Assembly: GCF_048269545.1 (NCBI RefSeq)
Contig: NZ_JBLXIJ010000003.1
Coordinates: 124,001-188,000, forward strand
Direction: 5' to 3'
DNA: 64,000 nucleotides
Origin: Halpernia sp048269545
Lineage (GTDB): Bacteria > Bacteroidota > Bacteroidia > Flavobacteriales > Weeksellaceae
Part shown: positions 25,068-35,269 of the stretch, one piece after another
Numbering within the stretch: position 1 is the stretch's first letter
Layout: each line of letters begins with the position of its first letter
Notes under the pieces: generated by a model
What the model saw: only the letters and a program-made list of their open reading frames with translations
What the model was told of the DNA's origin: nothing
Databases searched by the model: none
Made by a program: the position numbers and the translations under genes

Positions 25068-28000
25068 CTATCTTGCTGATTGTCGAGAATAATTTTCATT
25101 TGGAATTAGAAGTGGGTTTTGCACACTTTCATTTCTTTTTAATACTTGATCAATTTTCAGTGCAGAAATCTCACTTTTAAATAGGCGTTCATTTTCACGT
25201 TCTCTTTCCTTTACAAAATCTGTATTCCCGCTTAATTCCAGTCTCGTTTTTTTCTCATCATCATATTGTTTAATTAAATCCATTTCAATAAAAGGCAACT
25301 CATCAAGTTGTTCATCAATTTTAGCAATATTATCTGCAGTTGTTTGAGATTGCATTTCTATCTCCGTCACATTCACGCCTTTTTCAGATAATTTCAAAAT
25401 GGTATTATGCACTTCGGCTTTGGCTAAATCTTTATTTTTTTGATAAGATACTAATTGCGTTTCCCAATAATTCGCATTCACGTCTTCGCTATTTTTTGAA
25501 TATTCTAAAATTCTGTTATAAGCATTTTCCGCTTTGTAAACTTCGGATTGAACTTTTGTATAATCTTCATATTTTCTTAAAACAAATGCAATATCGGCAA
25601 GATATTTATTCTTCTCACTTTCTAACTTTTTCTTCAGTAATTCTATTTCAATTTTTGCTCTGGTTTCAGGATTTGTAATGATTGAAGTTTTCAATTCTTG
25701 AGTGCTGATGTCCGAAATATCTAAAACATTTGCGCCTTTTTTCATTGCTTCTATATATCGCGCCTGTTTTGCCTGCAATTTTTGCAACATGAATACATCG
25801 ATACTGTCGTTGGTCAGCATAAAGTTAATTCGCACATTTTCATTTTTGTTGCCTTGTCGCCACGCTCGACCTTCAACCTGTCGAAGAGATGTAAAATTAT
25901 ATGGTAAAGTGAGCATGTAAACATCTGTTGTGTTTTCTTGAAGATTCATACCTTCTTGAATGGCTTCACTCCCAATTACAATTTTAATTTTGCCAGCATT
26001 AAAATCATCTTGAATTGATACTCGTTGTTTTTTACTCGTCCCACCAGTAATAACACCTACTTCTTGGGATTTATATCCTAGATCTTGTATTAGATATTCT
26101 TTCAATTTCGGAAATTCTGCCACAGCCAATTCAGAATATATGATCTGCCCAGAATTAGGAATATCTTTTTTATTTTGTCTGATCAGATTCATCATCTCAA
26201 ATAATTTTGGCGAATTTTCTATAAATTCACTTAAAGTTGGTTCCTCACCATTATAATAAATTGATAGATAAGGCGAGAAAGCTATTAAGCGAGCATTCAA
26301 AATGTGGGTTAAGATTGCTCCAGCCAGTTCTGAATCAAGATTATCATTCAGTAAATCGTATTGCTCTTTCGTCAAGTCATTCTGTTCAATTTTATATTCT
26401 TTATTGATTTTATTAGGACGAATTAATTCCAGATTATCCTCCTCGCCTTTAATATCTATAAATTCTGAAAGTAATTGCTGAAATAACTGATTATTTTTAA
26501 ACCTCCTAACATTTGCTTTAAATTTAATATCTCCTTTTGCGTCAATTTCCATATCATTGTCTGCCTCCATAAAAGTTTCGAAGAATGTATTCACATTAAA
26601 ATATCCGGATTCTTCCAATCTTTTATTGGCGATCAAAGAAAGAATGGAATAGTACTCTAGTGGCTTATTCGTGAACGGAGTTGCAGAAAGTAGCGTTACA
26701 TTTCTTCCATTTTGTCTGTCCTGAATGTATTGACAAGCCATCCAAGTATTGATTCCCAATTTAGAAGTTTGTTGATTTTGATTTCTAAAATCTGAAGAAA
26801 ACCGTCGGTCTTCAATTTTCACTTTCTCCACAATGTGATTTGCATTATGAATTTCATCGTAGGTTAAATGATCAAAACCAAAATCTTCCCAATCATATAT
26901 CTTACCACGTTTCATTTTCCCTTCAATCTCTTTTTCTTTCTGCAATTCAATCTGTTCCTCTCGTTCGGTATTTGTAACACCCTTCAGTTCGCTTGCGGAA
27001 ATATATTTGAATTTTGAGGACAGTTCTTCGGTAATTTCATTTGAAAATCCAATATTATTAAACCCAGCATAAGTTACTATGGTTATTTCTCCGTCTTTAT
27101 TATCAAATTTAGAAAGATCATAATCATTCCCCAAATTGCCCAATACATTAACTTTAGCATCTGGAATTGTTTCAAAAATAGTTTCTACCCACTGTTTTAA
27201 AATACTATCATTAGGAACAACAATCAGTGGTTTTTTAGAATTTCCGCGTTGCATCGCTTCATGTAAAGAAAGTATGCCAGATAATGTCTTTCCGAAACCA
27301 ACTTCATGCGCTAAAAGTCCAACGCCTTTAGTAGTTTGCCTTCCTATTCCAGATTTCTGAACCTCTGTCAATCTTAATTCTGTTCCTTTAAAATTTTGAT
27401 AGATTTTTGAAAATAAAGGGAATTTAGAATAGTCCGGAACGTGAATATGATTATAGTTTTTGTTGAATTCCTTTACAAATCGCTCTCTCAAATCATCTGA
27501 TAATTCCTCTGAAATGAATTTTGAAAACAGATCTTTTGCTGCAATTTTTCTACGGTCTCTAATCAATGCATTTCGCTCTTTATCACTGCCCGTTACAGTT
27601 TCGTTGTCTACAAAACTTTTCACTTCCCAAGATGATGAGCCTGCAAAAGCATCATTTGGTAAATTACCTACGAAGTCCTTAAATTTTTCTGACAAATTAT
27701 AATCGACAATAACCATTTCAGTTTCTCTTTTTTCATGGTTGTATTGTTCTTTCTCAATTTGACCTAAATTAAATTTATGGACAAACTCATGATTTGGATT
27801 AATTGAAATTTCGACTAATGTTTTTAGTTTAGGTAATACATTTAATAAAAGTGCCTTTTGCTTTTCATAATATTTCTTTTCCAGACCTGCAATTCCCCAA
27901 TCTTCTTTAAAATCCTTTTCCAGTTGATCTAATTTCGCATAAATATTTCCTTCAGCGTAATAGAAGTCATGAACATACTTTCCATCTTGAAAGTTAGCAT

Positions 28001-30704
28001 ACGCCAAATGTCGGGTGTGATTTTCAATTGTTCCATCATAAGAAGTAGCCTTGAATGCTGCAATTTGAGCATCTGTAATATCTGAACTGTTTTGTAAAGA
28101 CGCATCAACAATTTTATCACTTTTTACAAAGTGATATTTCAGAATTCCTTTCTTTATTAGTGGTTGAGACTGAATTTCATATTCAGGATTTTTACTTTTT
28201 TGGAATTGAATTATTTTATCTGCTTTGTCAATTGTATCCGTTAAATTTGTGACTGATAAATTATCTACGTCGCCGGAAATTTGAACTTTTAATTTTGAAA
28301 ATTGATTTATTTGCGAAAGTACAGAAGGTGACTTGAATTTTAAAGCATTCAGATTTAACAGTACTATCTCTAATTTTTCTAAAACTTCTTGTTTGAGTTT
28401 TTCATTTTCATTCAATGTTTTATTTACAATAATCATCGGTATTTCTGGAACAACATCTTCTGCTTTCTTCTTCTTTTCAGTAATATTTTCATTTATATCT
28501 AAATCCTCAAAAAGATTTCCAATGCGGACAGTCTCTTTTTTATTCCCAAGATTATTTAAAAGTCCTAGTGCTTCTTCTAAATTTCCATGAATATAGAATT
28601 CCAAACGACCGAACCTATTTGTTTTTTCTCTAATTTCACCTAGAATATTTTGAGGATTGCTTTGAAAATAATCAGAAAGATTTTGATTGATAGATTTATT
28701 ATCCTTTTTAAGAATTATAATGTCTGTCCCGATTTGTGTTCCCGCAAAAGCACCACTTGGCAGACGATAAGCATTCAATACTTCAGCGTTATTCATGTTT
28801 TTTTGTCGGTTTATCCAGCCAGAGGGAACAACCATTGCCAAGATGCCACCTTCTTTTAAAGAATCTACACCACGCTTTATAAAGTAATCTTCGTACTTTA
28901 ATATTTTACTTTCTTCTCCTAAACCTTTGTAAAGACCTCTATGTTCGCCATATGGTGGATTACCAATTACCAGATCATACTTTTCAGAAAATTTAGTTAC
29001 ATCTTTTTTAATCCCCTTTTCATCAATGAATTCTGTTTCGAAAGACCGAAGATTAATTTCTACTTCCGGATGAAATATCTTTGCGATTTTGGCTGTAATT
29101 TTATTAATTTCAAATGCAGTAACATTCGTTTTTATGGCTAATCCTTCGGCTGCATTTATGAATTGTCCAGTACCAACACTCGGTTCTAAAACTGAAATTT
29201 CATCCTTATTTTTAAAATGAAATTTAATTAAATTTTGAACAGCATCTACAATTCTGGTATCGGTGTAATATTCATCTAAAATACCACGTCCATTTTTTAC
29301 AATTCCACCAGGTTTATATTGATTGCAAATATCTTTCAGGTCATCTGAAATTATAATATTTTCATTGATTAAAATCTTACCATTTTCAGAAACAAAACAA
29401 GCCACAGAAACTACTTCTGCGACTTGCTCATTGGTCAGTTTTTGACCTCTATATTTTTGAATTAGGATTTCTAATTCTGACGAATTATTTATATTTTCTT
29501 CTAATTTTCCGTCCAGCCTAATTTCTCCGCTTTCATTTTTTGAAGCATTTTCTTGTTGTGAATTTCTAATGGATTTTCCAACTCTTCTTCCTTGTAAATC
29601 GATCCGCTTTGATTCTGCATATCCATTTCCAACATCTTCGATGCCCAATCTTTGTCCGCTTGTTTTATCTGCTTCTTGTTCGGATTTGAGATTTTCGCCA
29701 GATTTTCTATTAATTGTTCTTGATTGGATTTTGAGGTTTTCATTTTCTCCGGTATTTTGTTCTACTAAATTAATATTTTTATTCTGAATCTTAAGTTTAT
29801 TTTGCAAATACTCATTTAGATCATTATTTCCATTTTCTATTATATTGTATAATGTTCGAATGTCTTTAACATCTTTATCAGTAAAAAAATTTAAAATCTT
29901 TTCTGTGGCGTCGTTTCCGGCTTTATCACCATCCAAACAAAGAAATATCTTGCCCTTGTAATTCTTGTATCTTTCTAAAAACTTGTCAAGATTTGTTATG
30001 GAATTAAGACTTACGAGCGTTCTGTTATTTTTTTGATTATTGGCTTTCAAAAGTTGCGCAAAGGATAGCATATCCGTCATTCCTTCAAAAACTACCACTT
30101 CATCTTTTGTGCCTTTTATTTCTGAAATATCGTTTTTCCCAATTTTGGATTTCATCAGAGCATTACGAATTTCAAAACCACCGGAAATATTTTCAATTCC
30201 AATTCCAAAATAATTTTTGTCTCCGACTTCGTAGTGAACTTGAATTGTATGATCTACCAAAGTCTGCTTTGAAATTCCCCTACCTTCAAAGTAGGCGATT
30301 AACCTCTCATTATTTGGAGCGAATAAATTTGTAACGCGTATTTCTACAGATTTACTTTCATCTTTCAATAAATTTGATTGCACATTCCCCCCGCTATTGT
30401 CGTATTGCATAAAGTTTTGATTAAATTTTTTTACGAATTCCAGAGAATCTTTCCAGTCTAATTTTTCAAAATTCATTACTGCTTTTAATATCTGTCCGCC
30501 TTCATCTGACTTGAAATCATAATAGCCATTTGTAGATACAGAATATTTATTATCATCTGTCAAAAAATAATATTCGTCCCCAATTTTGCGGTCAAATTTC
30601 ACAACATTCTGATCTTGTAAATGCTGAAAATAACCCACTAAAGAAACACTGTTGGAAATCTGTTGAACTTCATCTTCAGAGTAATATCGAGAATCTACAG
30701 CCAT
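25068..30704 (-). CDS. Giant Toprim / N6-adenine methyltransferase / SNF2 helicase fusion of the ICE
   Basis: A 1878-residue multidomain protein. An N-terminal primase-like region is followed by a Toprim domain at about 200-290 (VVVFEGMTD with the catalytic Glu; LCLDGDKAG). An N6-adenine methyltransferase spans about 470-680 (SAM-binding LEPSVGTGQF near 506; catalytic NPPY at 582-585). An SNF2-type helicase covers about 1110-1650 (Walker A HEVGFGKT near 1133, DEIH near 1283, SATPFTN near 1340, VEGRAWRQGN as motif VI). A coiled C-terminal tail follows. Related megaproteins occur in Bacteroidota conjugative elements and recall the phage P1 DarB antirestriction protein. It probably protects or processes transferred DNA. 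It overlaps the upstream lipoprotein gene by 1 nt (TAATG). Confidence 0.85.
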   Translation of the reverse strand: MAVDSRYYSEDEVQQISNSVSLVGYFQHLQDQNVVKFDRKIGDEYYFLTDDNKYSVSTNGYYDFKSDEGGQILKAVMNFEKLDWKDSLEFVKKFNQNFMQYDNSGGNVQSNLLKDESKSVEIRVTNLFAPNNERLIAYFEGRGISKQTLVDHTIQVHYEVGDKNYFGIGIENISGGFEIRNALMKSKIGKNDISEIKGTKDEVVVFEGMTDMLSFAQLLKANNQKNNRTLVSLNSITNLDKFLERYKNYKGKIFLCLDGDKAGNDATEKILNFFTDKDVKDIRTLYNIIENGNNDLNEYLQNKLKIQNKNINLVEQNTGENENLKIQSRTINRKSGENLKSEQEADKTSGQRLGIEDVGNGYAESKRIDLQGRRVGKSIRNSQQENASKNESGEIRLDGKLEENINNSSELEILIQKYRGQKLTNEQVAEVVSVACFVSENGKILINENIIISDDLKDICNQYKPGGIVKNGRGILDEYYTDTRIVDAVQNLIKFHFKNKDEISVLEPSVGTGQFINAAEGLAIKTNVTAFEINKITAKIAKIFHPEVEINLRSFETEFIDEKGIKKDVTKFSEKYDLVIGNPPYGEHRGLYKGLGEESKILKYEDYFIKRGVDSLKEGGILAMVVPSGWINRQKNMNNAEVLNAYRLPSGAFAGTQIGTDIIILKKDNKSINQNLSDYFQSNPQNILGEIREKTNRFGRLEFYIHGNLEEALGLLNNLGNKKETVRIGNLFEDLDINENITEKKKKAEDVVPEIPMIIVNKTLNENEKLKQEVLEKLEIVLLNLNALKFKSPSVLSQINQFSKLKVQISGDVDNLSVTNLTDTIDKADKIIQFQKSKNPEYEIQSQPLIKKGILKYHFVKSDKIVDASLQNSSDITDAQIAAFKATSYDGTIENHTRHLAYANFQDGKYVHDFYYAEGNIYAKLDQLEKDFKEDWGIAGLEKKYYEKQKALLLNVLPKLKTLVEISINPNHEFVHKFNLGQIEKEQYNHEKRETEMVIVDYNLSEKFKDFVGNLPNDAFAGSSSWEVKSFVDNETVTGSDKERNALIRDRRKIAAKDLFSKFISEELSDDLRERFVKEFNKNYNHIHVPDYSKFPLFSKIYQNFKGTELRLTEVQKSGIGRQTTKGVGLLAHEVGFGKTLSGILSLHEAMQRGNSKKPLIVVPNDSILKQWVETIFETIPDAKVNVLGNLGNDYDLSKFDNKDGEITIVTYAGFNNIGFSNEITEELSSKFKYISASELKGVTNTEREEQIELQKEKEIEGKMKRGKIYDWEDFGFDHLTYDEIHNANHIVEKVKIEDRRFSSDFRNQNQQTSKLGINTWMACQYIQDRQNGRNVTLLSATPFTNKPLEYYSILSLIANKRLEESGYFNVNTFFETFMEADNDMEIDAKGDIKFKANVRRFKNNQLFQQLLSEFIDIKGEEDNLELIRPNKINKEYKIEQNDLTKEQYDLLNDNLDSELAGAILTHILNARLIAFSPYLSIYYNGEEPTLSEFIENSPKLFEMMNLIRQNKKDIPNSGQIIYSELAVAEFPKLKEYLIQDLGYKSQEVGVITGGTSKKQRVSIQDDFNAGKIKIVIGSEAIQEGMNLQENTTDVYMLTLPYNFTSLRQVEGRAWRQGNKNENVRINFMLTNDSIDVFMLQKLQAKQARYIEAMKKGANVLDISDISTQELKTSIITNPETRAKIEIELLKKKLESEKNKYLADIAFVLRKYEDYTKVQSEVYKAENAYNRILEYSKNSEDVNANYWETQLVSYQKNKDLAKAEVHNTILKLSEKGVNVTEIEMQSQTTADNIAKIDEQLDELPFIEMDLIKQYDDEKKTRLELSGNTDFVKERERENERLFKSEISALKIDQVLKRNESVQNPLLIPNENYSRQSAR

Positions 30705-31426
30705 TACTTTTTCTTCTTTACAAAAGCATTAAAATCAAAAATCTCCTTGGCCTCATTGTCCCAATTCTTTCTTGTTATCAATTGGAGCGTAACAAAAACA
30801 TCTTTCTTTTTGTTGTAAGAATCTATGCGTTCCAATCTTCCACCATAGTCTTTTTCAGCGTGGCGATAGATTGAATAAGGCAAAATGGTATCGGTAGGAT
30901 AAATGTAAAATCTAGAGAAACTTTCTTTGGAATTGATCTCAAACCTTTTATAATTCTTCTTGAATAAAACCGTATCGCTGATGTTTTTTCGATGTAAGTA
31001 GTTTGGAATCCATTCATCAGAAAAAATTGCGCCTGCTTGTTTTTTCAAAGTTAAAATTGGCTTCTCCGTTTTATATATTTCAGAAAGAATCGTGCTTTTA
31101 CTTTGTTCTGAATTAATTTTGAAGCAAAGCGAATCTTTTATATAAAAAATTTGGTCAGTTATTTCTGGAAAAGTTAGATCGGGTATAACTTCAATTAAAT
31201 CATCGTGCAGATAATTCAATCGAGAAATATGAAAATTTTGCACTTTATTCAAACCTTTTGAAGCATCTACATAAACATTGGAGATGAGATCTATCCCACC
31301 TTTTTCTGGTTTAAATTCTTTATTACAAGAGTTTGCTGCCAAAAGAAAAAAAGATAGCGCTATAATGGTAAAAACCGACTTGAATCTAATCTGTGACTGC
31401 AATTTATTTTGGAAATTTTTAAACAT
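30704..31426 (-). CDS. ICE-encoded lipoprotein, function unknown
   Basis: A 240-residue protein with a signal peptide and probable lipobox (LLAANSCNK; Cys near residue 34). The start is long: residues 1-15 are charged before the hydrophobic core FTIIALSFFLLAA. The remainder is a mixed alpha/beta domain without a motif I recognise. It is translationally coupled to the giant methyltransferase-helicase gene by a TAATG overlap. Surface or entry exclusion would be a natural role for a lipoprotein on a conjugative element, but nothing here shows it. Confidence 0.65.
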   Translation of the reverse strand: MFKNFQNKLQSQIRFKSVFTIIALSFFLLAANSCNKEFKPEKGGIDLISNVYVDASKGLNKVQNFHISRLNYLHDDLIEVIPDLTFPEITDQIFYIKDSLCFKINSEQSKSTILSEIYKTEKPILTLKKQAGAIFSDEWIPNYLHRKNISDTVLFKKNYKRFEINSKESFSRFYIYPTDTILPYSIYRHAEKDYGGRLERIDSYNKKKDVFVTLQLITRKNWDNEAKEIFDFNAFVKKKK

Positions 31427-31445
31427 AATTTTCTGGATTAAATAA

Positions 31446-31480
31446 AAAGCGGTAAATCTTTCAAAAAATTTACCGCTGTT
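31446..31480 (-). terminator. Terminator at the end of the tra operon
   Basis: AGCGGTAAAT (31448-31457) and ATTTACCGCT (31468-31477) form a 10-bp perfect stem. On the minus strand it is followed by TTTTTATTT, so it ends transcription coming from the RadC-like gene. The lipoprotein and giant fusion gene then need their own promoter or readthrough. Confidence 0.8.
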
Positions 31481-31501
31481 CTTTTTGTTATTGATAAATT
31501 T

Positions 31502-33712
31502 CTATCGTTTTATACTTTGTTCCTTCACATTGCTTTTGTCGTGCTTATTGTCATTCTCCAAACCTTCAAGTGGTTTGTTGGTATTGATTCTGTTCATATC
31601 CTGATCATAAATATTCAAGTTTTTGTATTGCGGATTTAGCACGGCTTTTCCTTCTAAAATTTGATCATCCATTTCGTATTTTACCTTTACTATGTTTCCT
31701 TTTTCTAAAGATTTTATGGCATTTTCTCGATATTCCGGTTTGTCAAAAATCAGATTAGATTTTTCTACAATTTGGTCGGTATCTACTCCATAATTCTTGT
31801 AGAAATTCTGGAAGATATAATTACCCTTCTCTGTTTTTGGTTCGTCAAAGTTTAGTTTTAAAAAGGCAGGTTCTAACTGATCTGACTTTGGATTGTGGAA
31901 TTCAATTTTCACAGTGCGACCTTCCAAAAGATTAACTGCTTCTTTCGCGGTAAATGTATTATCTCTATTGACAGGGAAATTATGTGATATTTCATCTCCT
32001 TTTTCTTCCTTCAAAACTGCTTGATAAGAATTAAAAAATACACCACCACTTTCTGTTTTATTAAATTTTAAAGTAAAATCCACTTCATTTCCAGGCATCG
32101 CTTTATCCGATTTCGTTTTGATTTCAAATTGTTGTTCCACAGAATTTATTCTTGTTTCTAAATTTTTGTGAAGTTTTTCACTTTCACCAAAACCAAGATA
32201 TTTTAGTTGATTTTGTAGATACTCTTCTTGATTGAATTCTTTCTTTTCCATAATTTTTGGGTTTAAATTGTTAAGTTCTTTGTATTGTTGATTGGGTTTT
32301 ACCTGAGAATAGGATTTTGAATTATTTAATTTGTTGCCATATTGTGAGATTGCTTCATTACTGATATTGCTTCCCTTTGACATATCTTTTAGCAAACCTT
32401 GGTCAGCAAATGAATCATATATTTTTCTTCCATTTGCGCTTTTAAAAAGCAGTGCATCAATAATTTCAATTCCAGAATGATTCAACTTTTGGTTGTAGGA
32501 ATTGATTTGTTCGGGAGTGATATTATTACCATAAAGAATGCATTTGTTTCCACCAAACTTTGCCACTTTACCTATTATAAAACCAACTTGATTTTCTGGT
32601 GGCATTATAAATTTCCCAACAATATTTAATTGATTATTGATGATCAGCATTTCGGTTTTATCAGAAATTCCAAATTTTTGAGACGTGATAAATTTTGCAA
32701 TATCTGCCGAACTTGTGATTTTTTCTGGCTGATAATTTTCAACTAATACTTGCTTACTAAATGAATAGGGCTGAATTTCCTGAAAAGCATTTGGATTGGA
32801 TTTCATTGCCATTTTATCTTCAAAAATTTCATTGAAAACTACATACTGTCCGCTTCTCAAATTGATTATAACACCATCGTTTACGATAATATCTGAATCA
32901 TCTAATGCTGCTCTTAATTTTCTGATACAGTCAATATCTGCATTAGAAACTTTTAAATTTCCACTCGGATGATTGTGAACTAACGTAATTGAGGAAGGAT
33001 TTACTTCTAGCACATTTCCGATCATTAATCGGTTATCTACAAATGCTGCATCAAAAGTTCCTGTTGAAATATGCTGCACGAAATAACCTTTATCTTTAAA
33101 ATCGTACACTAAAAAAGCGTGTTCTACAGCTTCATCTTCCAAAGATTTAAAAAGCCAAGCGACATCATCAACACTCGTAATTTTTTCATTTCCAAATAAT
33201 TGCAAAGTATTATTTTCTGCAAATCTCCTTTCAATTAATGCAAAATCTGTGGATTGAAGAGAATCTTGCGGTTCCCGTAAAATATTGGATCCGGAAGCAA
33301 AATCGCCAGGCTTAAACAATTTAAAGGGTAATTTTTCACCTGCCGATGTTGAAGCATACCTTGTGCTTTCATCTTCCTCAAACGCAAAATTCGAGTTTGC
33401 AGATAGTTTCGTTTTCTTTTCTTGAGATTTATTATCTGATTTTTCATAATCTGTTAAAATTTGCGGAAATTTAATTTCAAGTTCTTTCCTGATTTCATCA
33501 ATTGGTACTACGGAATGGTAATCTATGAGATGAACTTTTTCACCTTCTTTTAATCTTACCAATAAAGAATCTCCAGTTTTGAAATGATCATATCCCATTT
33601 TCATGAATTCAAGAGTAGCGATTGCTTCTACAATTGTAGAAAAATCCATCTTTTGGAGACCTGCGGATTCCTGATTTTCATTGTATTTACTAATTTCCAG
33701 TGTGATACTCAT
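31502..33712 (-). CDS. RadC-like JAB-domain protein with C-terminal ICE-specific domains
   Basis: A 736-residue protein. The middle holds a RadC/JAB metalloprotease-like domain (about residues 165-275) with the metal motif HNHPSGNLKVSNAD and an upstream conserved Glu region. The N-terminal 100 residues and the regions after 330 and 500 are Lys/Glu/Asn-rich domains seen in hypothetical proteins of Bacteroidota conjugative elements; a strong internal start-like segment MEKKEFNQEEYLQNQL near residue 490 hints at fusion of two ancestral genes. RadC-like proteins are frequent on mobile elements and may counter host defence; no enzymatic role is proven. Next gene in line after the M23 peptidase group. 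Confidence 0.7.
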   Translation of the reverse strand: MSITLEISKYNENQESAGLQKMDFSTIVEAIATLEFMKMGYDHFKTGDSLLVRLKEGEKVHLIDYHSVVPIDEIRKELEIKFPQILTDYEKSDNKSQEKKTKLSANSNFAFEEDESTRYASTSAGEKLPFKLFKPGDFASGSNILREPQDSLQSTDFALIERRFAENNTLQLFGNEKITSVDDVAWLFKSLEDEAVEHAFLVYDFKDKGYFVQHISTGTFDAAFVDNRLMIGNVLEVNPSSITLVHNHPSGNLKVSNADIDCIRKLRAALDDSDIIVNDGVIINLRSGQYVVFNEIFEDKMAMKSNPNAFQEIQPYSFSKQVLVENYQPEKITSSADIAKFITSQKFGISDKTEMLIINNQLNIVGKFIMPPENQVGFIIGKVAKFGGNKCILYGNNITPEQINSYNQKLNHSGIEIIDALLFKSANGRKIYDSFADQGLLKDMSKGSNISNEAISQYGNKLNNSKSYSQVKPNQQYKELNNLNPKIMEKKEFNQEEYLQNQLKYLGFGESEKLHKNLETRINSVEQQFEIKTKSDKAMPGNEVDFTLKFNKTESGGVFFNSYQAVLKEEKGDEISHNFPVNRDNTFTAKEAVNLLEGRTVKIEFHNPKSDQLEPAFLKLNFDEPKTEKGNYIFQNFYKNYGVDTDQIVEKSNLIFDKPEYRENAIKSLEKGNIVKVKYEMDDQILEGKAVLNPQYKNLNIYDQDMNRINTNKPLEGLENDNKHDKSNVKEQSIKR

Positions 33713-33723
33713 CTTAAAATATT

Positions 33724-34422
33724 TTATCTTCTAAAACCTCTTGATTTTTTCTTTTCCTCTTCTTGTTCAAAATCTTCTTCACGTTGTCTATTTGCATCCT
33801 GAAACATATCGGGATCATTGACATTGAGTTCTATTTTTGAACTTTCTTGCTTTTGATTTTGTGTTGAGGAAATGGTATTTACAATGCTCAATTCTTTCGA
33901 AACAATATTTAAATCATTCAAAATATCTTTACCTATTTCAGGAAATTGGTCTATTTTGTCTTGCAAAAATCCTTTCAATTTTAGAAGTTCTGTTTTATAT
34001 CGGTTTGTTTCTACTGCATCTTTTTTGTCTGCAATAATCGCGGTCAATGCAGTTGAATTTTTAATCAAATCAAATTCAACGATTTTATTGGTTTCCGTGT
34101 CAAAGACAAACGCCTTCTTTTCAACATTGATTTGATTTTCAGATTTGGAAATATCTTTAATTTCAGAAAACTCAATTCTGTTTTTACTTGCTTCAATTAT
34201 TGCTGAAATATTTTTATCTCGTTCAAGAAAAACCACATTCAATCGGCTATTGTTTTCCACCAATTGAAAGGTTGCTCTATTCTTCTCATTGTCTGCAACG
34301 ATTGTATATCCTTGAAGAAATTTCTGAATATCTTCCGCAGAAAGTTTTTTTGAGAAGGAATTATCTGGTTCTACAATTCCGTATTTTTTTAAATCGTCGG
34401 TTGGTAAATTGTTAGTTTGCAT
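33724..34422 (-). CDS. ICE protein of unknown function
   Basis: A 232-residue soluble protein without signal peptide. The N-terminal half (SKKLSAEDIQKFLQGYTIVA) looks like a compact DUF-type domain present in several Bacteroidota ICE proteins; the C-terminus is acidic then basic and probably disordered (REEDFEQEEEKKKSRGFRR). It starts inside the end of the M23 peptidase gene (11-bp overlap) and lies 11 bp ahead of the RadC-like gene, so it belongs to the transfer operon. I do not recognise a function. Confidence 0.6.
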   Translation of the reverse strand: MQTNNLPTDDLKKYGIVEPDNSFSKKLSAEDIQKFLQGYTIVADNEKNRATFQLVENNSRLNVVFLERDKNISAIIEASKNRIEFSEIKDISKSENQINVEKKAFVFDTETNKIVEFDLIKNSTALTAIIADKKDAVETNRYKTELLKLKGFLQDKIDQFPEIGKDILNDLNIVSKELSIVNTISSTQNQKQESSKIELNVNDPDMFQDANRQREEDFEQEEEKKKSRGFRR

Positions 34423-35269
34423 AATGTATTGCTATTAAATTATTTGCTTTTATTAAGTCGTTTAGAAATCGTATTGGATTGATATAATTACCGTTTTCAC
34501 TCACAGAAAAATGTAAATGTGGACCAGTAGAATTTCCAGAATTGCCACTTTTTGCAATTACAAATCCAGCATTTACCCATTCGCCAACTTTATAGTAGAT
34601 TTCGGATAAGTGGAGATAGGAAGTGATGAAGGAATTAGAATGTTTTATTTTGATGTAATTTCCTCCGCCTTTCGAATCATAACCTGCATCAACTACTTTT
34701 CCATCCAGAACAGCATACACTTTTTCATAATTTGCTTTTAAATCAGCACCATTATGAAGTTTTTGTACACCAAAAATGGGATGTTTGCGATTGCCAAAAG
34801 GTGATGTAACCGAAATACCGCTTTTCAAAGGCATAAATATTTTAGATATTGCGTTTGTAGGTTTGTCTTCCAGGTATTCAAATGTTTTTATATTTTTAGA
34901 CGACAAAATTTTGCTCTGAAATTCAATTTTACTTTTAAGTAGTTGAATCAAAGAATCTTCAACTTTTTTAAAATTGAATTTCACCTCTTTATTTTTGGGA
35001 TTTTTACTTTCATTTAAAACTGACTTTAAAGAATCAATTTCCTTTTTTAAATCTCCTTTGGTGGTAATATTGAATAGTTTTTTGAAGGAAGTATTCTTAT
35101 TTTTCTTACTTTTAAAATCACTTTTTATGTTTTCCTTATCACTGTGAAAAACTGTATTAGTTTCTTTTTGGCTAATGGTTCTTGATAGTGTATTGAACTG
35201 TCCTTTTGCAATTGAATATGAAAAAACAACTGTGAGAATCAGTGTAAATTTTACTTTAATATTCATCAT
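34412..35269 (-). CDS. M23-family peptidase (peptidoglycan endopeptidase) of the ICE
   Basis: About 285 residues, with a signal peptide (NIKVKFTLILTVVFSYSIAKGQ), a Lys-rich, partly coiled linker and a C-terminal LytM/M23 domain (about residues 165-275). Zinc ligands are visible in HPIFGVQKLHNGADLK and GPHLHFSVSENG. It probably opens peptidoglycan for the conjugation channel. A further upstream in-frame ATG at 35290 adds a non-signal-like heptapeptide; the ATG at 35269 or 35266 within the end of the coupling-protein gene is preferred. Confidence 0.85.
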   Translation of the reverse strand: MMNIKVKFTLILTVVFSYSIAKGQFNTLSRTISQKETNTVFHSDKENIKSDFKSKKNKNTSFKKLFNITTKGDLKKEIDSLKSVLNESKNPKNKEVKFNFKKVEDSLIQLLKSKIEFQSKILSSKNIKTFEYLEDKPTNAISKIFMPLKSGISVTSPFGNRKHPIFGVQKLHNGADLKANYEKVYAVLDGKVVDAGYDSKGGGNYIKIKHSNSFITSYLHLSEIYYKVGEWVNAGFVIAKSGNSGNSTGPHLHFSVSENGNYINPIRFLNDLIKANNLIAIHYAN

